In this document: one piece after another, positions 24,573 to 33,398 of the stretch
Numbering within the stretch: position 1 is the stretch's first letter
How the letters are laid out: each line of letters opens with the position of its first letter
Assembly (NCBI GenBank): GCA_028242535.1
Contig: JAOJYB010000011.1
Coordinates: 1 to 33,600, forward strand
From: Candidatus Nitrosopelagicus sp.
GTDB taxonomy: Archaea > Thermoproteota > Nitrososphaeria > Nitrososphaerales > Nitrosopumilaceae
Reading direction: 5' to 3'
Length of the DNA: 33,600 nt
Made by a program: the position numbers and the translations under genes
The notes under the pieces: generated by a model
What the model saw: the letters and a program-made list of their open reading frames with translations, nothing else
The model's database searches: none
Told to the model about the DNA's origin: nothing

Positions 24573-25628
24573 ATGGATTATAATATGAAAAATAAATTTG
24601 AAATTAATGGAAGAAACATAGGCTTTGGTGAACCATGTTATATTATTGCAGAAATTGGTATAAATCATAATGGCGATATTTCAATTGCAAAAAAATTAAT
24701 CGATGCAGCAGTAGATATAGGCGCAGATGCAGTAAAATTTCAAAAAAGAAATCTTGAGAGTATATATCAAAAAGATATTCTAGATGATCCTACTTTAGAT
24801 AGTCAAGGTACTGAGATCTTAATTGACGTTTTAAAAGAAGTTGAATTTAATGACCAAGAATTTGAAGAAATAAGAGATTACTGTAAAGAAAAAAATATTA
24901 CATTTTTGTGTACGCCCTGGGATATACCAAGTGTAGATTTTCTAGAGAAACTTGATGTACCTGCCTATAAAATATCTTCAGCAGATTTAACTAATTTTCC
25001 ATTGATTTCTTATATCTCAAATCTAAAAAAACCAATTATAATTTCTACAGGAATGTCTGAAATGGCTGAAATTGAAAGAACTGTAAATTTCGTTAAAGAA
25101 AAACAAGTTGAGTTCTCCTTATTACATTGTAATAGCACATATCCTTCTCCTGTAGAACTACTTAATCTCTCGTTAATTCCTATTCTACAAGAAAAATTTA
25201 ATGTTCCTATTGGCTACAGTGGGCATGAAACTTCCATACTGCCATCTTTAACTGCAACAAATATGGGTGCTGTTATAGTTGAACGTCATATCACACTAGA
25301 TAAAAAAATGGAAGGAATAGATCAAGCATCTTCTCTTGAACCTGATGAATTTAAGAAATTAATTCAAGACATTCGTGAATCTGAAAAAGCAAAAGGTACT
25401 CCACATAAAAAAATGACTAGAGGTGAAGTACTACAAAGAGAAGTATTAGGAAAAAGTATAATTTGTTCCAAACCAATCTCGAAAGGAGAATCATTTTCTG
25501 AAAATAATGTTGAAATTAGAACTCCTGCACGCGGATTATCTCCACAACATTTCTATGAATTAATAGGTAAAAATTCAAATCGTGACATAAAAAAAGGTGA
25601 TTACATTCAAGAGGACGATCTTAAATGA
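24573..25628 (+). CDS. neuB: N-acetylneuraminate/legionaminate/pseudaminate synthase (full-length NeuB family)
   Basis: A 351-aa enzyme with both NeuB domains. The TIM barrel carries IIAEIGINHNGD near 24-35, DIGADAVKFQKR near 48-59, LCTPWD, YKISSADLTN, ISTGMSE, HCNSTYP, GYSGHE and ERHITLD. The C-terminal SAF domain runs from about residue 285 and includes PARGLSP around 318-324, whose arginine reaches into the partner's active site in NeuB dimers. It condenses phosphoenolpyruvate with a six-carbon N-acyl sugar. Sequence motifs alone do not separate sialic from legionaminic or pseudaminic acid. Its stop overlaps the next gene (ATGA). The neighbouring CMP-sugar synthetase would activate its product. 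Confidence 0.92.
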   Translation: MDYNMKNKFEINGRNIGFGEPCYIIAEIGINHNGDISIAKKLIDAAVDIGADAVKFQKRNLESIYQKDILDDPTLDSQGTEILIDVLKEVEFNDQEFEEIRDYCKEKNITFLCTPWDIPSVDFLEKLDVPAYKISSADLTNFPLISYISNLKKPIIISTGMSEMAEIERTVNFVKEKQVEFSLLHCNSTYPSPVELLNLSLIPILQEKFNVPIGYSGHETSILPSLTATNMGAVIVERHITLDKKMEGIDQASSLEPDEFKKLIQDIRESEKAKGTPHKKMTRGEVLQREVLGKSIICSKPISKGESFSENNVEIRTPARGLSPQHFYELIGKNSNRDIKKGDYIQEDDLK

Positions 25629-26446
25629 TTCTTGGAATGAAAGTAAGAAAACCTGATTTATCTGATATGTTACAATTCAATCCAAAAGCACTTGAATTTC
25701 ATTTTTCTGATAGCGATTTAAATTTAGAATTAGATGGAAAATTTGATCAAAAATTAATTGTTCACTGTTTTGAATATTTTGAAAGAAGATTATTGGATAT
25801 TGCTAGTCTTGGTGAAACAAATCAAGTTCATTCAAAAGAAAAATCTATAGAATTAATACAAAAAGCCATTGACAAAACATTATCTCTCAACGAACAATTT
25901 TCTGGAACCCCCACAATGATTGTTCATCCTGGTGGATATTCATTAAATCTATCAACAGAATCTGAAATAAACAAAATGAAAGAACTGGTTGCAGAGTCAA
26001 TTAAACAACTAGATATGAAAAATGTCAACTTTCTGTTAGAAAACATGCCTCCATATGCTTGGTTCTTTGGAGGTCGTTGGAATAGCAATGTATTTTTGAG
26101 TGCTCAAGATATGAGAAGCTACTGTGATGAAACTGGTCTTAACGTTTGTTATGATATTTGTCACGCACATCTTTACTGTAACAAAAATAATCTAAATTTA
26201 GTTGATGAACTATTGAAAATAAAAGATAATGTGGAACATTTTCATTTATCTGACGCAGGTGGAGACGATGGTGAAGGTCTTCAATTTGGAGATGGTGATT
26301 TACCTTTTGATCAAGTAATTCCTATTCTTAATCAATTCACAGAAAAAACCTTTGCCGTTGAAGTATGGAAAGGACATGAACAAGGTGGTAAAGGATTCGA
26401 AGTATTTTTAGATAAGGTTAAAGAAGCAGGATTAATTATATCATGA
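25625..26446 (+). CDS. Xylose isomerase-like TIM-barrel protein (AP endonuclease 2 superfamily)
   Basis: A 273-aa TIM barrel with a full set of likely metal ligands: His101 in VHPGG, Glu139 in LLENMPP, Asp177 and His180 in YDICHAH, His207 in HFHLSD, and Glu246 in VEVW. The order H-E-D/H-H-E is that of sugar isomerases, epimerases and endonuclease IV. It overlaps the NeuB gene upstream and the dehydratase gene downstream by four bases each, so it is translationally tied to nonulosonic acid synthesis. That argues for a sugar isomerase or epimerase, perhaps preparing the NeuB substrate in place of the NeuC/LegG 2-epimerase, which is not seen in this window. The role is inference. Confidence 0.75.
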   Translation: MILGMKVRKPDLSDMLQFNPKALEFHFSDSDLNLELDGKFDQKLIVHCFEYFERRLLDIASLGETNQVHSKEKSIELIQKAIDKTLSLNEQFSGTPTMIVHPGGYSLNLSTESEINKMKELVAESIKQLDMKNVNFLLENMPPYAWFFGGRWNSNVFLSAQDMRSYCDETGLNVCYDICHAHLYCNKNNLNLVDELLKIKDNVEHFHLSDAGGDDGEGLQFGDGDLPFDQVIPILNQFTEKTFAVEVWKGHEQGGKGFEVFLDKVKEAGLIIS

Positions 26447-27432
26447 AAAATGCATTAATCTTTGGTGTCACTGGTCAGGATGGTTCGTATTTAGCAGAAT
26501 TTTTATTAAAAAAAGGTTATAATGTTTTTGGAACATTTCGAAGAACCAGCCATAAATGCTTTGAGAGAATAGAGGAACTTGAAATCTTTGAAGATATATC
26601 CAGAATCAAATGTGATTTAGCAGATGATCTTTCAATTCGTTCTGCTATAAAACAATCTGAACCAGATGAAATCTATAATTTAGCAGCTCAATCTTTTGTT
26701 GGTGCATCATTTCAACAACCTATCCTTACATCAGATATTACTGGATTGGGAACATTAAGAGTGTTGAATGCTATTCATGAATTTTCTCCTCATGCAAAAT
26801 TCTATCAAGCGTCATCTAGTGAAATGTTTGGAAATTCTCCTGGGATAAAGAATGAAGAATCTATTTTAAAACCTAGAAGTCCGTATGGAGCCGCAAAAAT
26901 ATTTGCACATCATATGACGAATCATTATCGGGAAGCATATGATCTTTTTGCATGTTGTGGAATATTATTTAATCATGAATCTCCATTAAGAGGAATAGAA
27001 TTTGTCACCAGACAAATTACTTATCGTTTAGCTCGCGTAAAATATAATATACAAAAAAAATTCCCTCTAGGAAATATCTATGCGCGAAGAGATTGGGGGT
27101 TTGCTGGTGATTATGTTGAAGCAATGTGGTTGATGTTACAACAAAAACAACCCGATGATTATGTTATTGCAACAGGTGAATCTCACTCCGTAGAAGAATT
27201 TCTTACTCTAGCAACACAGTATGCTGATTTAGGTGATTGGAAAGATATTGTCACTTTAGATAAACAACTTTTACGTCCATCAGATATTGATGAATTAATC
27301 GGTGATCCAACTAAAGCTCAACGTGTATTAGATTGGAAACCAAAAATGAAATTTGAGGATTTGGTAAAATCTATGGTAGAATATGATCTAGAATATATAA
27401 AATTACAAACTGAGCCCTTCAAAACTAAATAA
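26443..27432 (+). CDS. GDP-mannose 4,6-dehydratase family protein (Gmd or LegB-like)
   Basis: A 329-aa extended SDR. GVTGQDGSYL at 8-17 is the NADP loop, FRRTSH follows, and ASSSEMFG (123-130) with Ser126 and Glu127, plus SPYGAAK with Tyr148 and Lys152, complete the catalytic set. NHESPLRG, ARRDWGFAGDYVEAMW, YVIATGESHSVEEF and RPSDIDELIGDPTKA are strong Gmd signatures. Gmd makes the 4-keto-6-deoxy precursor of fucose, rhamnose or perosamine. The LegB enzyme of the Campylobacter legionaminic pathway, acting on GDP-GlcNAc, is related. Overlap with the isomerase and NeuB genes leans toward a LegB-type role, but GDP-mannose as substrate is equally possible. A 55-base gap precedes the radical SAM gene. 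Confidence 0.88.
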   Translation: MKNALIFGVTGQDGSYLAEFLLKKGYNVFGTFRRTSHKCFERIEELEIFEDISRIKCDLADDLSIRSAIKQSEPDEIYNLAAQSFVGASFQQPILTSDITGLGTLRVLNAIHEFSPHAKFYQASSSEMFGNSPGIKNEESILKPRSPYGAAKIFAHHMTNHYREAYDLFACCGILFNHESPLRGIEFVTRQITYRLARVKYNIQKKFPLGNIYARRDWGFAGDYVEAMWLMLQQKQPDDYVIATGESHSVEEFLTLATQYADLGDWKDIVTLDKQLLRPSDIDELIGDPTKAQRVLDWKPKMKFEDLVKSMVEYDLEYIKLQTEPFKTK

Positions 27433-27487
27433 TAAATACTAATGATTATAAGATTGATATCGGGATCTCTAGATAGAAGGTAATTAA

Positions 27488-29164
27488 ATGTCTGAAACGC
27501 TAATTCAACTATCAAATGAGAAATCTACTGAATTACTATCTGATCAACAACAAAATCCATTTTTAACCTCTAAAGTCATACGGAAGCCTGGTTTTTCACC
27601 TTGTAGAGTCTTATTTCTGTATCCTAATGAGCGTGGGATGAGTACAATACCTCCTTCAATTGCAGGTTTATCACAAATTCTAAAAGATGAAGGTCATGTA
27701 ACTTCACTTTTTGATACAACGTTTTACAAATTTGATGATGAAATTACAATTGAAGACTCGGATGCAATCACTTCAAAGGCCCTTACCAATAGACCCGTGA
27801 CAGATATTGATGACGATGATCTACATTTCAAAAAAACAACTAAATCTGCAGTAGATGATTTTCGCAAAGCTGTTCTTGAGTTTAAACCTGATATTATAGC
27901 GGTTTCATGTACTGAAACCACATTTTTACGTGGAATGAAAATAATTGATGAAACTAGAGATCTAGGAATTAAAAATTTGTTTGGAGGTGTTTTTCCTACA
28001 TTTGCACCTGATTTAGTAATGACATATTCAAATGTTGATATGATATGTGTTGGTGAAGGAGAAAACGCAATGATTGATCTAGCTAATACTATATCCAATA
28101 AAGATACTCCTTCAAATCTTACAAATCTTTGGATTAGACAAAAAGATGGGTCTATTCAAAAAAATAGTATATCCCGACCTGTATCTATTGATGAAATACC
28201 TGCCATCACTGACATTGAATTATTTGGTGAAGAAAGATTTTACAGACCTATGGGCGGTAAGATTCGACGATTACTTCCAGTTGAAACTCATCGTGGTTGT
28301 CCATTCACTTGTTCATTTTGTAATTCACCTGGTCAAAATAGATTGTATGGAGATGGAGATTTCAAAAAAGGCTTGTCATTTTTCCGTAAAAAAGATATGA
28401 ATTTAGTAAAAACTGAAATTGAGAATCACATTAAAAAGTATAATGTTGAATACATCTATTTTTGGGCAGATACATTTCTTGCTTGGGATCAAAACGAATT
28501 TGACCAATTTATAGAAATGTACTCAAAAATCAAACTTCCTTTTTGGTGTCAAACACGTATAGAAACTATTGATCAGGGAAAATTTGAACAATTAAAAGAA
28601 GTTGGCTTAGATCGAGTCACATTTGGTTTAGAACATGGAAATGCAAAATTTAGAGCAGAGGTAGTTAAAAGAGAATATAGCAATGATAGTGCAATTAGGA
28701 AAATAAAGATAGTAGAAAAACTAGGAATTACATTCAGCGTAAATAATATTATTGGATTCCCAGATGAAACTCGTGAACTAGCATTTGATACAATTGAATT
28801 AAATCGTCAATTCAAGTCTGATAATACCAGCTGTTCAATTCTTGTTCCATTTCATGGAACTGAACTTCATGATATATGTGTAAAAAAAGGCTATCTTGAT
28901 CCTAATGTCATTTGTGCAGTAAGTAATTCTGGTGAAAGTTTGTTAAATATGCCTCAATGGGATAAAAAAGACATTACACGTCTCAGAGATGTTTTTGCAA
29001 TGTATATTAAATTCCCAAAAAATCGCTGGCCAGAAATTAAAGAAGCAGAGACTAATATTGAATTACGAGAAGATTTGAGATCTGAATTTATCAAGACCTA
29101 TTGGTCGGACGCAAATGCAAAAATTGAAGATGATATTGCAGAGGCAGCAAAAGGCTTATTCTAG
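27488..29164 (+). CDS. B12-binding-type radical SAM protein
   Basis: A 558-aa protein. Residues about 38-225 form a Rossmann-like domain of the cobalamin-binding group (VLFLYPNERGMSTIPPSIA, then IIAVSCTE, NLFGGVFPT and VGEGE). The cobalamin His motif D-x-H-x-x-G is absent, as in many of these enzymes. The radical SAM cluster cysteines are Cys271, Cys275 and Cys278 in RGCPFTCSFC, followed by a barrel with YFWADTF, VTFGLEHGN and NNIIGFPDET. Such enzymes carry out methylations and other radical changes of sugars, lipids and peptides. AAGG and GTAATTAA before the ATG give a weak ribosome-binding site. Given the neighbours, methylation of a glycan or lipid part is plausible, but the substrate is unknown. 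Confidence 0.88.
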   Translation: MSETLIQLSNEKSTELLSDQQQNPFLTSKVIRKPGFSPCRVLFLYPNERGMSTIPPSIAGLSQILKDEGHVTSLFDTTFYKFDDEITIEDSDAITSKALTNRPVTDIDDDDLHFKKTTKSAVDDFRKAVLEFKPDIIAVSCTETTFLRGMKIIDETRDLGIKNLFGGVFPTFAPDLVMTYSNVDMICVGEGENAMIDLANTISNKDTPSNLTNLWIRQKDGSIQKNSISRPVSIDEIPAITDIELFGEERFYRPMGGKIRRLLPVETHRGCPFTCSFCNSPGQNRLYGDGDFKKGLSFFRKKDMNLVKTEIENHIKKYNVEYIYFWADTFLAWDQNEFDQFIEMYSKIKLPFWCQTRIETIDQGKFEQLKEVGLDRVTFGLEHGNAKFRAEVVKREYSNDSAIRKIKIVEKLGITFSVNNIIGFPDETRELAFDTIELNRQFKSDNTSCSILVPFHGTELHDICVKKGYLDPNVICAVSNSGESLLNMPQWDKKDITRLRDVFAMYIKFPKNRWPEIKEAETNIELREDLRSEFIKTYWSDANAKIEDDIAEAAKGLF

Positions 29165-29223
29165 TTTTTATTCAGCGATAAAAGATTTAGTAAAAAATGA
29201 ATTACAAAGAATAGCTCCATGAT

Positions 29224-29232
29224 ATTTAAATT
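29224..29232 (+). promoter_or_regulatory. TATA-like box upstream of the capsule-type glycosyltransferase gene
   Basis: ATTTAAATT is centred 25 bases before the ATG at 29253 with no ribosome-binding site, a good fit to a leaderless archaeal promoter. Confidence 0.5.
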
Positions 29233-29252
29233 CCAATCAAAAATGTAGAGAT

Positions 29253-30761
29253 ATGAAAGATAAAATCATGTTTTGGTTGGGTGTGGATTACACAACTTTC
29301 TCTTTAGCATATTCATTACAAGAAAAAATCGATTGTGATATGTACGCAATTATAGATATAACAAAAAAACCTAAAGTTTTTTTTGAAAATCAAAGTTTAG
29401 TAGATTTTAAAAAATTCTGGTTTTTTCATGATCAAATTGAAAAAAACGCTATAACTCCAGATATTGATTATTTAAGAAAATTTGAAAAAAAATATAAAAT
29501 TAATCTATGGAAACTAGCACAAAATGAAAGAATTTTTCTTTATCCAAGTTTTTATCAGTTCTCAAGAGATAAAATATTACAAATTTTAGAACAAGAGTGT
29601 AGATTTTTTGAAAAAATCTTGGATGAAATTAAACCTGACTATCTCTTCACTAAATTAGCTAGTTTTCATCATCAAGAGTTATTTCACAAAATGTGTATTA
29701 ATTCTGATACAAAGGTTCAAGCGATAAATTATGGCCTCTTAAGCCAAAACTGTATAATAACTCAAGAACATGAAAAATTGGATATAGTTGAAAATCTTGA
29801 AAATATAGAAAGAAAAAATAGAACTTTTGATGAACTCCGAACTTACATGAAATCATCTGATTTAGCAAAACAACTTGAAAACAATACAATTGCACCTAGT
29901 AATAAAATCCAAGATCAATTTTCTGCATCAATAGATTATTTTCTAAAATCTAATTCTGATAACACTGAAACTAATTATCCATATTATGGTAGGACAAAAT
30001 CAAAAGTATTCTTTTTTTATCTTAAATATATTCTCAAAACAAAATATCGTCGTTCATTTATTGAAAAAAATTTAGTACATTCTCCTTCTTATGATGTTCC
30101 ATTTGTTTATTTTCCATTACATCTTGAAATGGAAAGAAGTTTACTCATAACTGCTCCATATTTTGTTAATCAAATAGAAGTTATACGGAATATAGCAAAA
30201 TCATTACCGATTAACTTCAAATTATTTGTGAAAGAACACCCACTTCAATATGCACGTGGTTGGAGAAGCTCTAATGAATATAATGAAATAATGAAAATCC
30301 CGAATGTTGTTTTATTACATCCATCTGTAAGCAAAGAAGAATTATATGAAAAATGCTCGTTAATTGTTACTATAGCTGGTTCTGCTGGTTTTGAAGGATT
30401 GTTTTATGGTAAACCCATCATTACCCTTGCTGAATTAAATTACTCTTCATTAAGTTCTGTTGAAACTGTTACTGACATGAATCAACTTCCAGAAGTCATT
30501 GAAAAGTCACTACTAAAAAATATAGCATCTGATCAACTTGATCGATTTCTAACATTATTGGAAAAAAATACTACAACTTTTGATTATGCTAATTTTTTAA
30601 CAAAAATTAAACAAGAATTTTTCTATAATGGCAATCTTGTAGATGTGAAAATATCTGAATCCAAAATGAAATCATTTTTAGATTCAAATGCTGAAATATT
30701 GGATAATTTAGCTAATGCACACATTCAAAAAATTAATTGGTTTAAAAAAAATAAAATCTAA
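29253..30761 (+). CDS. Capsule polysaccharide synthesis-type glycosyltransferase (KpsS/LipB-like)
   Basis: A protein of 502 aa. The second half has the capsule-synthesis pattern: FPLHLE at 287-292, VNQIEVIRNIA, FVKEHP at 327-330, then IPNVVLLHPSVSKEELYEKCSLIVTIAGSAGFEGLFYGKPII. The E-H-P and the G-S-x-G-x-E-x-x-x-x-GKP stretch form the nucleotide-sugar site of this GT-B group, which includes Kdo transferases and KpsC/KpsS. The first half is less conserved and probably binds the acceptor. No membrane segment is present. Because the window has two nonulosonic acid synthases and two CMP-transferases, a CMP-activated donor is attractive but not shown. A perfect hairpin lies just after the stop. 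Confidence 0.78.
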   Translation: MKDKIMFWLGVDYTTFSLAYSLQEKIDCDMYAIIDITKKPKVFFENQSLVDFKKFWFFHDQIEKNAITPDIDYLRKFEKKYKINLWKLAQNERIFLYPSFYQFSRDKILQILEQECRFFEKILDEIKPDYLFTKLASFHHQELFHKMCINSDTKVQAINYGLLSQNCIITQEHEKLDIVENLENIERKNRTFDELRTYMKSSDLAKQLENNTIAPSNKIQDQFSASIDYFLKSNSDNTETNYPYYGRTKSKVFFFYLKYILKTKYRRSFIEKNLVHSPSYDVPFVYFPLHLEMERSLLITAPYFVNQIEVIRNIAKSLPINFKLFVKEHPLQYARGWRSSNEYNEIMKIPNVVLLHPSVSKEELYEKCSLIVTIAGSAGFEGLFYGKPIITLAELNYSSLSSVETVTDMNQLPEVIEKSLLKNIASDQLDRFLTLLEKNTTTFDYANFLTKIKQEFFYNGNLVDVKISESKMKSFLDSNAEILDNLANAHIQKINWFKKNKI

Positions 30762-30776
30762 TAATAATCTACTAAT

Positions 30777-30801
30777 CTTTTAGAATTAATCATTCTAAAA
30801 G
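30777..30801 (+). terminator. Perfect 10-bp inverted repeat between genes
   Basis: CTTTTAGAAT (30777-30786) and ATTCTAAAAG (30792-30801) are exact reverse complements around a five-base loop. It begins 15 bases after a stop codon and is followed by T-rich sequence and then the TATA box of the next gene. It could be a weak terminator hairpin or an operator for a dimeric regulator. The stem is AT-rich, so the terminator call is tentative. Confidence 0.4.
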
Positions 30802-30808
30802 TTTATAG

Positions 30809-30817
30809 TTTAATATC
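30809..30817 (+). promoter_or_regulatory. TATA-like box upstream of the first alkaline-phosphatase-fold gene
   Basis: TTTAATATC is centred 25 bases before the ATG at 30838, directly after the inverted repeat at 30777-30801. A repressor bound at the repeat would touch this promoter. Confidence 0.42.
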
Positions 30818-30837
30818 TAAAAAAAGTCTCATAATTT

Positions 30838-32202
30838 ATGAAATCAAATATTGTGCTACTCGTAATTGATTCCTTTAGGTCTGATAAATTCATGGAAAGA
30901 GCAAATTCTTCTAATACTTCTAATCTTAATCATCTTCTAAAAGATGGAACATATTTCTCCAATGCATTTTCAACCGCAGATGCAACACTTTTGTCCTGGT
31001 CTAGTATATTTACAGGAAACTACCCGTTCAGGACTGGAATTCGTTCATCACGGTTTAACAAATTAGATCAAGACACAACAACGCTTTTTCATCATCTACA
31101 AAAATCTAATTATTCTTTTTTCGGATTTATTCCAACCTTCTCTGAAATTATAGGTTTATTTCCAAAATTTGAAAATGAAAACTATCTCTACGATTTTACT
31201 GAAAGACTAGATACTGGATTAGGAGAAAAAATATTATCTACCTTTTCATCTCTTCCTAAAGATAAACCGTGGTTTTTTAATATACATTTAATGGATTTAC
31301 ATTCTCCATTAATTGTACCAAAAAAATTTGATAAAGATGATCATGGATTTTCTAAATATGAAAAAATAGTATCATCAATTGATTCCTGGATTAAAAAATT
31401 GATTGAAAAAATTAATTTGGAAAATACTATCCTAATTATAACTGCAGATCATGGAAGTTATATTAAAAAAATAAAAGTAAACTCTGAAGTAATTGATTTT
31501 GAAGATGATGGAGAGAAAGATCTTGTTACAAAAAAATTTACTAAGAAAACTCCTCGACTTCTAAAACCCTTGAAAGATAAAATCTTCTTTTCCTTAGAAA
31601 ATAAAAAAAAATCCCAAAAATTAAATATCTTATCTAAATTTGATTTAAAAAATCATGAAAAACGAAATTTACTATCTGGTCATTTCTCCACTGAACATTT
31701 CTTATTTGATGATAGTATTCATGTACCATTATTCTTTGTAGGAAAAAATATCCCTAAAGATAAAATCTTCTCAAAACAAGTTTCTTTAGTAGATTTATTA
31801 CCTTCTCTTTTGTATCTACTCGAAATTGATTTTGATTATTCTACTTGTGATGGAAATAATCTCTTTCCTTTAAAATCTGAAACAGTTTATCGTGAATCTC
31901 CTGCATACATTGAAAGTAATCCTCTCATTGGTCTGAAATCTAATGATGTGATAGGTATTCGGACATCTAGTTTCAAATATTTTCGCGATAAGGACTATAA
32001 AAATAAAAGAATTCATCTCTATGACCTAAATTCTGATCCTAATGAAAACAATAATTGTGCATCTACTAATTCCAAACAGGTCTCTATAATGGAAGATATT
32101 CTTCAAAAATTATTGGAGAACTTATCTAAAAATATCAAAGATGAAAACAATCTATCATCTGATGAAATAGAAAATGAATTACGAAAGATGGGTTATGTCT
32201 AA
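30838..32202 (+). CDS. Sulfatase/alkaline-phosphatase-fold protein with threonine nucleophile
   Basis: A 454-aa member of the type I sulfatase superfamily. VIDSFRSD near 9-16 holds the first metal Asp11, ITADHG the second metal pair, and HVPLFF and RTSSFKYFRD are C-terminal family features. The sulfatase C/S-x-P-x-R motif, needed for formylglycine, is missing: the equivalent place reads ATLLSWSSIFTG, with Thr50 as probable nucleophile. Thr is used by phosphoglycerol and phosphoethanolamine transferases and some phosphodiesterases. Unlike those, it has no signal peptide or membrane helix, so it should be cytosolic. A phospho-group transferase or phosphatase on a glycan precursor is the best guess. 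It has its own TATA box. Confidence 0.8.
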   Translation: MKSNIVLLVIDSFRSDKFMERANSSNTSNLNHLLKDGTYFSNAFSTADATLLSWSSIFTGNYPFRTGIRSSRFNKLDQDTTTLFHHLQKSNYSFFGFIPTFSEIIGLFPKFENENYLYDFTERLDTGLGEKILSTFSSLPKDKPWFFNIHLMDLHSPLIVPKKFDKDDHGFSKYEKIVSSIDSWIKKLIEKINLENTILIITADHGSYIKKIKVNSEVIDFEDDGEKDLVTKKFTKKTPRLLKPLKDKIFFSLENKKKSQKLNILSKFDLKNHEKRNLLSGHFSTEHFLFDDSIHVPLFFVGKNIPKDKIFSKQVSLVDLLPSLLYLLEIDFDYSTCDGNNLFPLKSETVYRESPAYIESNPLIGLKSNDVIGIRTSSFKYFRDKDYKNKRIHLYDLNSDPNENNNCASTNSKQVSIMEDILQKLLENLSKNIKDENNLSSDEIENELRKMGYV

Positions 32203-32231
32203 ATCTGTATTGAACTTTCTATAGTATAACC

Positions 32232-32240
32232 CATATATGA
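32232..32240 (+). promoter_or_regulatory. TATA-like box upstream of the second alkaline-phosphatase-fold gene
   Basis: CATATATGA is centred 23 bases before the ATG at 32259, so the second of the paired genes probably has its own leaderless promoter. Confidence 0.38.
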
Positions 32241-32258
32241 TAAAACTACCATTATTTC

Positions 32259-33377
32259 ATGAATCTTGTATTCATTACAATTGATGGTGCTAGACAAGAT
32301 CGAATTGTAAATGGTAAGAATTTTAAAAAATTAATTGAATCCAACTCTTTTTTTCCTAAAGTAATAACTAATGCACCTTTTACAATTGCTGCAATGCATG
32401 CTGTTTTCTCTGGAGTTTATGGATTCAAAAATGGTGTAAATAGTTATTGGTCTAGTCCAAATTTTAAAAAAAATCTTTTCAAAACACTTCCTCGATATAT
32501 GCATGATCACAATTATGTAACTTATGGTGATTCTATAAATAAACTAATTTTACCTCCTGATGGATTTGATGAATTAAAAATTCATGATGAACTACATGAT
32601 AATCTTACTGAACGTCATAAATTACTATTAGAAAAAATGTCTAATGAAAAAAAATTAGGAAAAAATTTCTTTCTTTATCTACATTATAGTAATATCCACA
32701 CTGGTATAATGGAAAAAGTTCTTAAACCATATGATAACTTTAGTGTTGAATATTTTTCTAATAAGAAAAAAAATTCTGAGTATTATGATAAATTATTTAA
32801 TGATGGAGACAAATATCTTGGAGAAATCTATCATCATTTCCAAAATTTAGGACTTGAGCAAGATACATTATTGGTTGTTATATCGGATCATGGTATTAGT
32901 ACTGGAGAAAAAATTGGTGAACGTGCATATGGTGTTTTTTGTTACGATACAACATTAATTTCAACTGCATTATTCTGTCATCCCAAATTAAATTCTATAA
33001 TTTTTAAGAATCAAGTACGTTCTGTAGATATCTTGCCAACAATTTTGGAAATATTATCAATACCATTTGATAAAAATTTTGAAAACATAGATGGTAAAAG
33101 CTTAGTTCCTTTAATCAATGGTCGTGATGAATCACGAATTGCATTTTCTCAATCTGGAAATCCTCTTGATTATGGTAAACCGCCAAAAGAACCTAATGTT
33201 TATTCTATTAGAACTGATGAATGGAAATATATTCGAAACATACATGATTCTACTGAAGAGCTATATCATCTTGTAAATGATCCCGATGAAAATTCAAATC
33301 TTATCTCCCAAGAAACGAAAAAATCTGTTGAAATGAGTCATTTGATGGATGAATTATTAAATCAAAAAACACAATAA
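32259..33377 (+). CDS. Second sulfatase/alkaline-phosphatase-fold protein
   Basis: A 372-aa protein of the same superfamily as its upstream neighbour but clearly different in sequence and shorter. FITIDGARQDR starts it with metal Asp9. VVISDHGIS is the second metal site, and SVDILPTILEIL plus IRTDEWKYIRN are typical C-terminal elements. The nucleophile region reads APFTIAAMHAVFSG, so Thr42 takes the place of the Cys/Ser that sulfatases convert to formylglycine. There is no signal peptide or membrane helix. The two neighbouring proteins may act on the same phosphorylated sugar or form a pair of phospho-transferases. It is followed 21 bases later by a methyltransferase gene. Confidence 0.8.
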   Translation: MNLVFITIDGARQDRIVNGKNFKKLIESNSFFPKVITNAPFTIAAMHAVFSGVYGFKNGVNSYWSSPNFKKNLFKTLPRYMHDHNYVTYGDSINKLILPPDGFDELKIHDELHDNLTERHKLLLEKMSNEKKLGKNFFLYLHYSNIHTGIMEKVLKPYDNFSVEYFSNKKKNSEYYDKLFNDGDKYLGEIYHHFQNLGLEQDTLLVVISDHGISTGEKIGERAYGVFCYDTTLISTALFCHPKLNSIIFKNQVRSVDILPTILEILSIPFDKNFENIDGKSLVPLINGRDESRIAFSQSGNPLDYGKPPKEPNVYSIRTDEWKYIRNIHDSTEELYHLVNDPDENSNLISQETKKSVEMSHLMDELLNQKTQ

Positions 33378-33398
33378 CTCTAAAATTTTTTGACACTT

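Noticed and set aside
27724-28098. 124-codon open frame on the minus strand
   Set aside because: It lies wholly antisense to the well-supported radical SAM gene and its product shows no recognisable domain.
30838-33377. Formylglycine-dependent sulfatases
   Set aside because: Neither protein has the C/S-x-P-x-R motif required for formylglycine formation.
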